Shown here piece after piece: positions 1-6,557 of a DNA stretch of 10,656 nucleotides. Under the pieces are notes generated by a model, which ran no database searches, was not told where the DNA came from, and worked only from the letters and a program-made list of their open reading frames with translations. The stretch is from JASJAR01 sp039198225 (GTDB lineage Bacteria; Pseudomonadota; Alphaproteobacteria; Rhodobacterales; Rhodobacteraceae). The position numbers and the translations under genes were made by a program. The stretch covers positions 1 through 10,656 of the forward strand of contig JBCCTQ010000048.1 of the NCBI GenBank assembly GCA_039198225.1, given 5' to 3'. Every line of letters starts with the position of its first letter. Position 1 is the stretch's first letter.

Positions 1-24
1 CCGGAATATGGTGTCATATTCCGG
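1..24 (-). terminator. Second stem-loop downstream of tuf
   Basis: A perfect 10-bp inverted repeat (1-10 with 15-24) closes on a 4-nt loop. It lies 25 bases past the tuf stop codon and directly after a first hairpin, so the tuf transcript would carry two stem-loops in tandem. No T-run is visible before the window edge, so classical intrinsic termination is unproven. It could also be an mRNA 3'-end stabiliser or a small dispersed palindrome. The pairing is certain; the function is inferred. Confidence 0.5.
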
Positions 25-26
25 GT

Positions 27-47
27 CGGTTTCTCTTTGAGAAACCG
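27..47 (-). terminator. Stem-loop at the 3' end of tuf
   Basis: A perfect 9-bp stem (27-35 with 39-47) encloses a 3-nt loop. On the minus strand it begins one base after the tuf TAA stop. The position directly behind a highly expressed gene suggests a terminator or an RNase-blocking 3' hairpin. No U-tract follows, only a few bases and then a second hairpin, so termination may rely on the pair together. Confidence 0.55.
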
Positions 48-48
48 G

Positions 49-1224
49 TTACTCGATGATCTTGGAGACAACGCCGGCGCCGACGGTGCGGCCGCCTTCG
101 CGGATCGCAAAGCGCAGCCCGTCTTCCATCGCGATCGGCGCGATCAGCTCCACCGTGAAGCCCACATTGTCGCCCGGCATCACCATTTCCGTCCCCGCCG
201 CCAGCGTCACCGTCCCGGTCACATCCGTCGTCCGGAAGTAAAATTGCGGCCGGTAATTGGCGAAAAACGGCGTGTGGCGCCCGCCCTCTTCCTTCGTCAG
301 GATATAGGCCTCGGCTTCGAACTTGGTGTGGGGCTTCACCGAGCCCGGCTTACAGAGCACCTGGCCCCGCTCCACGCCGTCCCGGTCAATCCCGCGCAAA
401 AGCGCGCCGATATTGTCGCCCGCTTCGCCCCGGTCGAGGAGTTTGCGGAACATCTCCACACCCGTGCAGGTCGTCTTCTGGGTGTCGCGAATGCCGACGA
501 TCTCGATCTCGTCGCCCACATTGATGACACCGCGCTCCACACGCCCCGTCACAACCGTGCCCCGACCCGAGATCGAGAACACATCCTCGATCGGCATCAA
601 GAACGGCTGGTCCACCGCGCGCTCGGGCGTCGGGATCCACTCATCCACCGCCGTCATCAGCTCGGCGATCTTTTCCGTCCCGATATTGTCGTCCCGGCCT
701 TCGAGGGCCGCCAGGGCCGAGCCCGCCACGATCGGAATATCGTCGCCGGGATATTCGTAAGAGCTTAAAAGTTCGCGAACTTCCATCTCGACAAGCTCGA
801 GAAGCTCCTCGTCGTCGACCTGGTCGACCTTGTTCAGAAACACCACCATCGTCGGGATCCCCACCTGGCGGCCCAGAAGAATGTGCTCGCGCGTCTGGGG
901 CATCGGGCCGTCCGCGGCGTTCACCACCAAGATCGCGCCGTCCATCTGGGCGGCACCGGTGATCATGTTTTTCACGTAGTCAGCATGGCCCGGGCAATCC
1001 ACATGGGCGTAGTGCCGGTTGTCGGTCTCGTATTCCACATGCGCCGTCGAGATCGTGATCCCACGCGCCTTCTCCTCCGGCGCGCCGTCAATCTCGTCAT
1101 AGGCTTTAAAGTCGCCAAACTGCTTCGTAATCGCCGCCGTCAGCGTCGTCTTCCCGTGGTCCACATGCCCAATCGTCCCGATGTTCACATGCGGCTTCGT
1201 TCTCTCAAACTTTTCCTTCGCCAT
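49..1224 (-). CDS. tuf: Translation elongation factor Tu (EF-Tu)
   Basis: EF-Tu is the GTPase that delivers aminoacyl-tRNA to the ribosomal A site in the cytoplasm. The 391-residue protein is full length for the family. All GTPase boxes are intact: GHVDHGKT at 19-26, RGITI at 54-58, DCPGH at 76-80, NKVD at 131-134 and SAL at 169-171. Domains 2 and 3 follow from about residue 205 to the end, which reads VVSKIIE. The start MAKEKFER is the standard alphaproteobacterial one, with an AAAGG-like ribosome site upstream. The gene sits behind a lipoprotein gene and parC rather than directly behind fusA, so this is a standalone copy. Many proteobacteria carry two tuf genes, and the window cannot show whether a second copy exists. 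Sequence identity with Rhodobacteraceae EF-Tu appears very high from memory. Confidence 0.99.
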   Translation of the reverse strand: MAKEKFERTKPHVNIGTIGHVDHGKTTLTAAITKQFGDFKAYDEIDGAPEEKARGITISTAHVEYETDNRHYAHVDCPGHADYVKNMITGAAQMDGAILVVNAADGPMPQTREHILLGRQVGIPTMVVFLNKVDQVDDEELLELVEMEVRELLSSYEYPGDDIPIVAGSALAALEGRDDNIGTEKIAELMTAVDEWIPTPERAVDQPFLMPIEDVFSISGRGTVVTGRVERGVINVGDEIEIVGIRDTQKTTCTGVEMFRKLLDRGEAGDNIGALLRGIDRDGVERGQVLCKPGSVKPHTKFEAEAYILTKEEGGRHTPFFANYRPQFYFRTTDVTGTVTLAAGTEMVMPGDNVGFTVELIAPIAMEDGLRFAIREGGRTVGAGVVSKIIE

Positions 1225-1247
1225 GAGCCTTTGCGCCTTGCCTTAAA

Positions 1248-1262
1248 GGGGCGTTCTGCCCC
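1248..1262 (-). terminator. Short hairpin between the lipoprotein gene and tuf
   Basis: A perfect 5-bp GC stem (1248-1252 with 1258-1262) has a 5-nt loop and is followed on the minus strand by TTT. It could be a weak terminator for the lipoprotein transcript or a leader hairpin of tuf, since it ends 23 bases before the tuf start codon. The stem is short and the T-run is only three bases, so this is tentative. Confidence 0.25.
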
Positions 1263-1280
1263 GGGATCCATATCGCGGGC

Positions 1281-1309
1281 GATCTATCCAGTTGGGCTTC
1301 TGGAATCAA
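1281..1309 (-). promoter_or_regulatory. Candidate tuf promoter
   Basis: On the minus strand a TTGATT box (1304-1309) is followed after 17 bases by TAGATC (1281-1286). The -35 is a fair match to the sigma-70 consensus, but the -10 matches at only three of six bases. It lies between the lipoprotein stop and the tuf start, where a standalone tuf gene would need a promoter. The call is weak and rests on spacing and location. Confidence 0.2.
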
Positions 1310-1312
1310 GCG

Positions 1313-1903
1313 TCAGTTGACGGGCGGGGCTGCGGCGTCGCCGGGAAACGGCACGCGCACCTGGCCCGGCCGCGGTGCGAACCAATCGGGGTTCTCCAAA
1401 AGCCAGTTCTGGATGGCCACCGCCGCCTGGAAAGAGAGATTTTCAAGCTGCTTTTCCTTGCCGCGGACAATCCCCGACCCGATAAAAGGGGCGGCATTCC
1501 GAAGGCCTTCCCGGATGATGAGTTCTTTCGGTTCTTCGTTGAGTTTCGCACGGGTCCGATTGTCGAACACGTTGACCTCGAGGATCATCGCCGAGGACGG
1601 GACATAGATCGTCGGCACGCCTGGCGTCGCAAGGACGAGCCCGCCAACAAAAATACCGAGATGATAGAGCCCGTCGCCGTCATAGCGGGGCGTGCCGAGG
1701 CGGGCATCGATCGCGTCGGTCATACTGTCGACGATCTGATCGGCCTCCACCGTGCGGGTGAAGGGCCCGTATTGGACGCTATCGGCCAAAACCACCGTAT
1801 GGCCCAGCCGGAAGGCGCCGAGATCGGGCGGAGGTCCTTCAAGGTTGTCCGTCGGCGCACAGGCAGCGAGGCCCAAAGCCAGTATTATCAGTAGTGTTCG
1901 CAT
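1313..1903 (-). CDS. Putative lipoprotein of unknown function
   Basis: A 196-residue protein begins with a short charged N-terminus (MRT), a hydrophobic stretch at 4-14 and a lipobox LAAC with the acceptor cysteine at 15. It should therefore be processed by signal peptidase II and lipid-anchored. Ala-Pro after the cysteine rather than Asp suggests outer-membrane rather than inner-membrane retention. The mature part shows a beta-strand-like segment at about 84-113 (GIFVGG to ILEVNVFDN) and ends in a Pro/Ala-rich tail. I do not recognise a named domain. The gene lies between parC and tuf on the same strand, 121 bases after the parC stop and 88 bases before tuf. It may share a transcript with parC, but nothing in the sequence links it functionally to either neighbour. 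Confidence 0.85.
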   Translation of the reverse strand: MRTLLIILALGLAACAPTDNLEGPPPDLGAFRLGHTVVLADSVQYGPFTRTVEADQIVDSMTDAIDARLGTPRYDGDGLYHLGIFVGGLVLATPGVPTIYVPSSAMILEVNVFDNRTRAKLNEEPKELIIREGLRNAAPFIGSGIVRGKEKQLENLSFQAAVAIQNWLLENPDWFAPRPGQVRVPFPGDAAAPPVN

Positions 1904-1984
1904 GGATTTCCCCCGCCTTTCGGGGGCCTATCGGATAGAGCACAGGGGATGCAACTCGCGGAAGCGGGCGCTTGCCGGTCCGGG

Positions 1985-1998
1985 CGGGCGCTCGCCCG
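1985..1998 (-). terminator. GC-rich inverted repeat downstream of parC
   Basis: Just past the parC stop lies a short GC-rich inverted repeat (1985-1989 with 1994-1998). A second small stem, 1910-1915 with 1921-1926, lies next to the lipoprotein start. Neither has a T-run. They might slow or end parC transcription, or simply reflect the GC-rich composition. Confidence 0.2.
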
Positions 1999-2024
1999 AG
2001 CGGCGGGCGTCGCTGGGCGGACTC

Positions 2025-4361
2025 TCACTCGAACTTATTTGACTTCGGGAACCCATAGGGCGGGCGTTTCCCGACCCCGGCGCGCTTGCCCAGCCATTCG
2101 GAAAGGTCCGGCTCATGGCGCGTCCGACCACCGCCCATCGACCAGGTGAGCCCGGCCTCCCAGGCAAATGTCACGAGATCCGAGAGCCCGCCATCGAGTT
2201 CGAGGCTGCCCTGGCGGCCCCGGGCCATGTTGTATTTCTGGATCCGAACGCCCTTGCCGCGGGTCATTTCGGGAAGCTCGGCTAGGGGGAAGACGAGGAA
2301 CTTTCCGTTCTCGCTCACCACGGCCACATGGTCGCCCGTCACCGGCGTGCAGACCTTGGCGGCCACTCCCTCTTTGACGTTGAGCGCCTGTTTCCCGGCC
2401 CGGGTCTGGGCAACGATCTCGTCTTCGGGCACGACAAACCCGTCACCGGCGGTAGACGCCACGACGAGGTTCCGCCCCGGCGCGTGGGGCATCAGGGTAA
2501 CGATTTCGGCCTCGTTCGGCAGGTCCACCATTAGGCGTACAGGCTCGCCCATGCCCCGCCCGCCGGGCAGGTTCGCCACCCCCAGCGTGTAAAACCGCCC
2601 GTTCGAGCCGAAAAGGATCAGCCGGTCGGTGGTCTCGGCGTGGAAAACAAACCGCGGCCCGTCGCCGTCTTTGAACTTCAATTCCCGGGTGAGGTCGATA
2701 TGGCCGGTCATCGCCCGGATCCAGCCCATCTTCGAGCAGACCACCGTGACGGGCTCTTTCTCGATCATCGCTTCGAGCGGGACGTCTTCGACGTCTACCG
2801 CTTCGGCAAACCCGGTCCGCCGCGCGCCCCCTTCGTAATCCTTCCCGAACGCCTTTTTCGTGGCTTTGATCTCGTCTGCGATCCGGTCCCATTGCTGTTC
2901 AGGGCTCGCTAACATGTCTTCGAGGGCCGCCCGCTCCTCGGTCAGGCTGTCGAACTCTTTTCTGAGTTCCATCTCTTCGAGACGACGCAAGGACCGGAGC
3001 CGCATATTAAGGACCGCGTCGGCCTGAACTTCGGACAATTCCCCTTCGCCCTTGGCGGGCGAGACGTAATCGGCTTCGGACGTCGCGCGCTTGTGCGATT
3101 TGCCCCAATCCTCGCGCATGAGTGCCGGTTTGGGGTCGTCATCGTAGCGGATGATGTCGATCACCCGGTCGAGGTTCAAAAACGCGGTGATGAACCCTTC
3201 GAGCACTTCCAAGCGGTGGTCGATCTTGGCGAGCCGGTGTCTGGCCCGGCGTTCTAGGACCTCGCGGCGATGGTCGAGAAACGCCCGCAGAACCTCTTTC
3301 AATGACGAGACTTTCGGCGTCACCCCGTCGATCAAGACGTTCATGTTAAGGCTGAACCGGGTTTCGAGCTCGGAATGCTTATAAAGCGTGCCCATCAGCA
3401 TGTCGGGATCGATGTTCTTCGATTTGGGTTCGAGGATCACGCGGATGTCTTCGGCACTCTCGTCGCGGATATCGGCGAGGATCGGGACTTTCTTCGTCTG
3501 AATGAGTTCGGCGATCTTCTCGATCAGCTTCGATTTCTGCACCTGGTAGGGGATCTCGGTGACCACGATCTGCCATTGCCCGCGGCCGAGATCTTCCACC
3601 GCCCAGCGCGCCCTTAAGCGAAAGGCACCGCGGCCCGTGCGGTAAGTTTCGGCGATGCTCTCGGGCGGTTCGACGATGATGCCGCCGGTCGGGAAATCCG
3701 GGCCCGGCACATATTTCAAAAGCGTGTCGTCGCGGGCATCGGGCGTTTTTATGAGATGGAGGCAGGCGTCGGATAATTCAACGATGTTATGGGGCGGGAT
3801 ATTGGTGGCCATGCCCACGGCAATACCAGCCGCCCCATTGGCCAGAAGGTTGGGAAACGAGGCCGGCAAGACCACTGGCTCCTGCAAGCGCCCATCGTAA
3901 TTGTCGCGAAAATCGACCGCGTCCTCGTCGAGCCCCTGAAGGAGCGCCTCGGCGACTTTGGTGAGCCGCGCTTCGGTGTAGCGCGAGGCGGCCGGGTTAT
4001 CGCCGTCGATATTGCCGAAATTTCCCTGGCCGTCGACGAGGGGGTAGCGGACGTTGAAATCCTGGGCGAGGCGGGCCATCGCGTCATAGATCGCACCATC
4101 CCCATGGGGGTGAAAATCGCCCATCGTGTCGCCAGAGATCTTCGCGGATTTAAGGAACTTCCCTTCGGCGGTGAGGTTGAGCCGCCGCATCGCGTAAAGG
4201 ATGCGCCGGTGGACCGGTTTCAGCCCGTCCCGCGCATCCGGCAATGCCCGGTGCATGATGGTCGAGAGCGCATATTGGAGATATCGTTCGCCAATCGCCC
4301 GACGAAGCGGTTCGGCCACTTCGCTCGGCTCGGTGTTGGGATCATCCGTGGCGTCCGACAT
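2025..4361 (-). CDS. parC: DNA topoisomerase IV subunit A (ParC)
   Basis: ParC is the DNA-cleaving subunit of topoisomerase IV. It works with ParE to unlink daughter chromosomes. The chosen start gives 778 residues. The N-terminal breakage-reunion domain covers about 15-480, with the active-site tyrosine Y128 in SRYTEARL and the HPHGD motif at 84-88. The C-terminal beta-pinwheel region follows from about 500. I see no GyrA-box, and with the overall pattern this favours ParC over GyrA. The reading frame is open up to an ATG at 4448, but that 29-residue extension reads unlike the family and would run into the divergent SDR gene. MSDATDDP at 4361 leads straight into the conserved LRRAIGERYLQYALS region. 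The residue matching E. coli ParC Ser80 is Gly89, and the one matching Glu84 is Asp93. Confidence 0.96.
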   Translation of the reverse strand: MSDATDDPNTEPSEVAEPLRRAIGERYLQYALSTIMHRALPDARDGLKPVHRRILYAMRRLNLTAEGKFLKSAKISGDTMGDFHPHGDGAIYDAMARLAQDFNVRYPLVDGQGNFGNIDGDNPAASRYTEARLTKVAEALLQGLDEDAVDFRDNYDGRLQEPVVLPASFPNLLANGAAGIAVGMATNIPPHNIVELSDACLHLIKTPDARDDTLLKYVPGPDFPTGGIIVEPPESIAETYRTGRGAFRLRARWAVEDLGRGQWQIVVTEIPYQVQKSKLIEKIAELIQTKKVPILADIRDESAEDIRVILEPKSKNIDPDMLMGTLYKHSELETRFSLNMNVLIDGVTPKVSSLKEVLRAFLDHRREVLERRARHRLAKIDHRLEVLEGFITAFLNLDRVIDIIRYDDDPKPALMREDWGKSHKRATSEADYVSPAKGEGELSEVQADAVLNMRLRSLRRLEEMELRKEFDSLTEERAALEDMLASPEQQWDRIADEIKATKKAFGKDYEGGARRTGFAEAVDVEDVPLEAMIEKEPVTVVCSKMGWIRAMTGHIDLTRELKFKDGDGPRFVFHAETTDRLILFGSNGRFYTLGVANLPGGRGMGEPVRLMVDLPNEAEIVTLMPHAPGRNLVVASTAGDGFVVPEDEIVAQTRAGKQALNVKEGVAAKVCTPVTGDHVAVVSENGKFLVFPLAELPEMTRGKGVRIQKYNMARGRQGSLELDGGLSDLVTFAWEAGLTWSMGGGRTRHEPDLSEWLGKRAGVGKRPPYGFPKSNKFE

Positions 4362-4410
4362 GGGGCTTCTGTAGTGGGGCGTTGGGGAGCGGTCCAGAGG
4401 GGCAAGGGCA

Positions 4411-5232
4411 ATGCGCAATATTCTGATCACCGGATGTTCGAGCGGCATAGGCTATGACGCGGCAGCGACGATGCGGCGCCGGGGCTGGCGGGTCTTTGCG
4501 GCCTGCCGGGCCGAAGAGGATGTGGCGCGGCTAAAGAGCGAAGGCTTTGAAAGCCTGCGCATCGACTATGAAGACCCCGCCAGCATCGAAACCGGCCTCG
4601 CCGAGGTCTTGGAGGCGACCGGGGGAACGCTCGATGCACTCTTTAACAATGGCGCCTACGCCGTGCCGGGACCGGTCGAAGACCTTCCCGTCGACGCGCT
4701 TCGGGCCAATTTTGAAGCCAATGTCTTCGGCTGGCATGACCTCACGCGCCGGGTGATCCCGGTGATGCGCGAGGCAGGTCGGGGCCGGATCGTCCAGTGC
4801 TCGTCGGTTTTGGGCTTTGTCTCGCTCCCCTGGCGGGGCTCTTACAATGCCACGAAATACGCCGTCGAAGCCCTGTCGGATGCGATGCGGGTCGAGCTTC
4901 GCGGCACCGGGATCCACGTGGTCTTGATCGAGCCCGGCCCCATAGCGACCGAGTTCGGCCGGAACGCGATCAAAGAATTCGAACGCTGGATCGACTGGAA
5001 GTCATCCGCGCGCCGCGCCCAATACGAAGCAAGCCTCCTCGACCGGCTTTACACCGAAAAGCCCACACCGTTCCGACTGCCGCCTTCGGCGGTGACCGCG
5101 GCCCTTGTCCAGGCGCTTACCTCGCCCCGGCCCCGGGCCCGCTACCGGGTGACGACGCCGACAAAACTCATGGCCGTCGCCAAACGCGTTCTGCCCACCG
5201 CGCTCCTCGACCGGGTGATCGCAAGCGCTTAG
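4411..5232 (+). CDS. Short-chain dehydrogenase/reductase (SDR family)
   Basis: This is a 273-residue classical SDR oxidoreductase with a Rossmann fold, presumably cytoplasmic. The cofactor motif TGCSSGIG is at 7-14, the NNAG-type motif appears as NNGAY at 79-83, and the active site reads Ser132, Tyr145 and Lys149 (YNATK). A PG motif (EPGPIATEF) is at 174-182. Arg33 just after the second beta strand suggests NADP(H) over NAD(H), which is an inference. About 90 residues after the PG motif form a substrate-binding and C-terminal helical part typical of the longer classical SDRs, so the substrate cannot be read from the sequence. The gene is divergent from parC with only 49 bases between the starts. 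A purine-rich site (AGGGG, AAGGG) precedes the ATG. Confidence 0.93.
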   Translation: MRNILITGCSSGIGYDAAATMRRRGWRVFAACRAEEDVARLKSEGFESLRIDYEDPASIETGLAEVLEATGGTLDALFNNGAYAVPGPVEDLPVDALRANFEANVFGWHDLTRRVIPVMREAGRGRIVQCSSVLGFVSLPWRGSYNATKYAVEALSDAMRVELRGTGIHVVLIEPGPIATEFGRNAIKEFERWIDWKSSARRAQYEASLLDRLYTEKPTPFRLPPSAVTAALVQALTSPRPRARYRVTTPTKLMAVAKRVLPTALLDRVIASA

Positions 5233-5285
5233 ACCCTCGTATTTCCCGCGCCGCCCGCTAAATCGCTCGCTCTAAGGGGAAGAAA

Positions 5286-5495
5286 ATGGCCAATGACCCG
5301 CTTTTCATCATCGCCGCGCTCGCCGCGTTTCTGGTCCTGGGGATCCTCCTCGTGGGCATTATCGGCTTTGCCAAAGGCGGCGAGTTCAACCGCAAACATG
5401 CCAACCGGATCATGCGCTACCGGATCATCGCCCAGTTCGCGGCCGTCGCGCTGATCCTTCTATTTGTCTATGTCCGGAGCCTCGGGGGAGAATAA
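5286..5495 (+). CDS. Twin-transmembrane small protein, HIG1-domain type
   Basis: A 69-residue membrane protein with two hydrophobic helices, about residues 6-28 and 47-64, joined by a basic loop (NRKHANRIMRYR). The loop contains N40-x3-R44-x-R46-x3-Q50, close to the HIG1 signature (Q/I)x3(R/H)xRx3Q, with Asn at the first position. In mitochondria HIG1 proteins associate with respiratory complexes, especially cytochrome c oxidase. A similar role here is an inference from family. A strong AAGGGGA site (5274-5280) precedes the ATG by five bases. The gene lies 53 bases after the SDR stop and 3 bases before the adenosyltransferase start, so it is almost certainly co-transcribed with the latter. 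Confidence 0.9.
   Translation: MANDPLFIIAALAAFLVLGILLVGIIGFAKGGEFNRKHANRIMRYRIIAQFAAVALILLFVYVRSLGGE
5484..5490 (+). promoter_or_regulatory. Ribosome binding site that fixes a TTG start
   Basis: GGGGGAG lies at the very end of the HIG1-type gene and sits eight bases upstream of TTG at 5499. It supports the TTG as the true adenosyltransferase start, since no ATG or GTG is available before the conserved IYTKTGD motif. Confidence 0.6.
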
Positions 5496-5498
5496 ACG

Positions 5499-6071
5499 TT
5501 GATCGTTCTGAGCAAGATTTACACCAAGACCGGCGATGCCGGGGAGACCTCACTCGGAAACGGAGCGCGGGTGGCCAAGCATGCCATGCGGGTGACGTCC
5601 TACGGCACCGTGGACGAGCTGAACGCGGCCGTGGGGCTGGCCCGGCTCCATGCCGACGGCGACCGGGACGGCCAGCTCGCGGTGATCCAAAACGATCTTT
5701 TCGACCTCGGTGCCGATCTTTGTCGGCCCGATATGGAGCTTGACGAAGAGGCCGAGTATCCGCCCTTGCGGATGACGCCCGGCCAGACCGATCGGCTTGA
5801 GGCCGAGATCGATGAGATGAACACCCATCTTGAGACGCTGCGGTCGTTCATCCTGCCGGGGGGGTCGCCCTTGGCCGCCCATCTCCATCTCTGCCGGACC
5901 GTGGCCCGGCGGGCCGAGCGTTACACGGTGGAGCTTGCGACGATGGAGGCCGTCAACGAGGCGGCGGTAAAATACCTAAACCGCTTGTCCGATTGGTTCT
6001 TCTGTGCGGCGCGGATGGCCAATGACGGCGGCAAAAAGGACGTCTTGTGGGTTCCAGGCGCGAACCGGTGA
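5499..6071 (+). CDS. PduO-type ATP:cob(I)alamin adenosyltransferase
   Basis: The enzyme transfers the adenosyl group of ATP to cob(I)alamin to make adenosylcobalamin in the cytoplasm. The 190-residue length is typical of single-domain PduO-type proteins. The ATP-binding N-terminal motif IYTKTGDAGETSLG is at 7-20 and SYGTVDELNA at 34-43. The Arg-rich active-site helix CRTVARRAER is at 132-141, and the C-terminal NRLSDWFFCAARMAN at 161-175. Translation starts at TTG, with a good SD in the end of the preceding gene and a 3-base gap. The last four codons (GANR) and the TGA stop also form the first 15 bases of an 83-bp sequence repeated in tandem just downstream. The product would feed B12-dependent mutases such as methylmalonyl-CoA mutase. 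That link is from general knowledge, as no mutase is in the window. Confidence 0.95.
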   Translation: MIVLSKIYTKTGDAGETSLGNGARVAKHAMRVTSYGTVDELNAAVGLARLHADGDRDGQLAVIQNDLFDLGADLCRPDMELDEEAEYPPLRMTPGQTDRLEAEIDEMNTHLETLRSFILPGGSPLAAHLHLCRTVARRAERYTVELATMEAVNEAAVKYLNRLSDWFFCAARMANDGGKKDVLWVPGANR

Positions 6072-6117
6072 CGTAAGGCACCTGCGGGCTTGCCAGTGGC
6101 AAGACCGGCGCCTGGAA
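6052..6117. repeat. Long stem-loop spanning the adenosyltransferase stop codon
   Basis: A perfect 10-bp inverted repeat pairs 6052-6061, inside the last codons of the gene, with 6108-6117. Inside it lies a perfect 6-bp hairpin with a 3-nt loop (6089-6103). An identical copy of the 3' arm occurs 83 bases on, at 6191-6200, so two 3' arms compete for the one 5' arm. The inner hairpin is destroyed by substitutions in the second copy. There is no T-run. It could stabilise or end the mRNA; this function is inferred. Confidence 0.5.
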
Positions 6118-6222
6118 GGGCGGAGCCCCAGCCGAAGGCGGCGCGAACCGGTGACGTAAGGCACCGCCGGGCTTGCCAGCTACAAAACCGGCGCCTGGAA
6201 GGGCCGAGCCCGGGCCGAAGGC
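6057..6222. repeat. Tandem duplication of an 83-bp unit
   Basis: Two head-to-tail copies, 6057-6139 and 6140-6222, align without gaps with nine mismatches by my count (about 89% identity). The first copy starts inside the coding sequence of the upstream gene, and both copies carry the same 15 bases encoding GANR-stop. The simplest reading is a tandem duplication that included the gene's 3' end. A dispersed repeat that has captured the gene end is the alternative. Confidence 0.85.
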
Positions 6223-6237
6223 GGTGCCACCGTAAGA

Positions 6238-6269
6238 CGGGCGATCGCTGTCCCGCCGGGGGGCGATCC
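6238..6269 (-). repeat. Inverted fragment related to the downstream repeat pair
   Basis: Read on the minus strand, this segment has the pattern ATCGCC, a C-run, GGCGGGAC and then GCGATCGCCCG. That resembles the start of the repeat at 6341-6380 on the plus strand, with a small gap and a few substitutions. It suggests the same repeat family is present in both orientations. The match is short and GC-rich, so it is tentative. Confidence 0.4.
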
Positions 6270-6358
6270 TTCCCATGTGCGGAGCGCTTTATGGCGGCCC
6301 GACTGTAGTTCCGCCCATGCTGCGCGCCCCAACCGCCAAATCGCCGCCCCGAGGGGGG

Positions 6359-6441
6359 CGGGACGGCCATCGCCCGGCGCCGTCGGCTTGGTTCCGGGCG
6401 GGAAGCGGCGGCCCGCCCCTCTGCGACCAACAACCGGACGG
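6359..6441 (+). repeat. Intergenic repeat, copy A
   Basis: This 83-base segment aligns without gaps to 6558-6640 with 14 mismatches by my count (about 83% identity). The best conserved core is ATCGCCCGGCGCC, then TCGGCTTGGTTCCGG and CGGGAAGCGG. The similarity continues weakly upstream to about 6341 with one indel. Confidence 0.75.
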
Positions 6442-6482
6442 TCGAGGGCCTGCCCGTGGAGTGGCGCTGATCCGATTGAACG

Positions 6483-6542
6483 ACGCGCTTTAAGGTGTCG
6501 TGATAGCTACCTCACTCGAACGAAGCGCGTGGGTGAGATAGC
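6483..6542 (+). ncRNA. Overlapping stem-loops between repeat copies A and B (candidate structured RNA)
   Basis: Two inverted repeats interlock. A perfect 8-bp arm pair is at 6483-6490 with 6523-6530. A 10-bp pair with one mismatch is at 6506-6515 with 6533-6542. Because the 5' arm of the second lies inside the loop of the first and its 3' arm lies outside, they are either alternatives or a pseudoknot. The 2-base link at 6531-6532 makes a true pseudoknot sterically doubtful. No promoter or protein frame is evident, and the structure may simply belong to the repeat element or act as a bidirectional terminator. Confidence 0.25.
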
Positions 6543-6557
6543 GCCAGCCCGCCGGAA

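Noticed and set aside
37..768. A 243-codon plus-strand open frame inside tuf
   Set aside because: It is exactly antisense to a fully intact EF-Tu gene. Its translation is Arg/His/Asp-rich, as expected for a shadow frame in GC-rich DNA.
4362..4448. N-terminal extension of ParC by 29 residues
   Set aside because: The extra residues do not resemble the family and would overlap the divergent SDR gene head-on. The ATG at 4361 gives the expected N-terminus.
5921..6433. A 170-codon minus-strand open frame in the repeat region
   Set aside because: It partly overlaps the adenosyltransferase and repeats its own motifs wherever the DNA repeats do. It is a translation of repeats rather than a gene.
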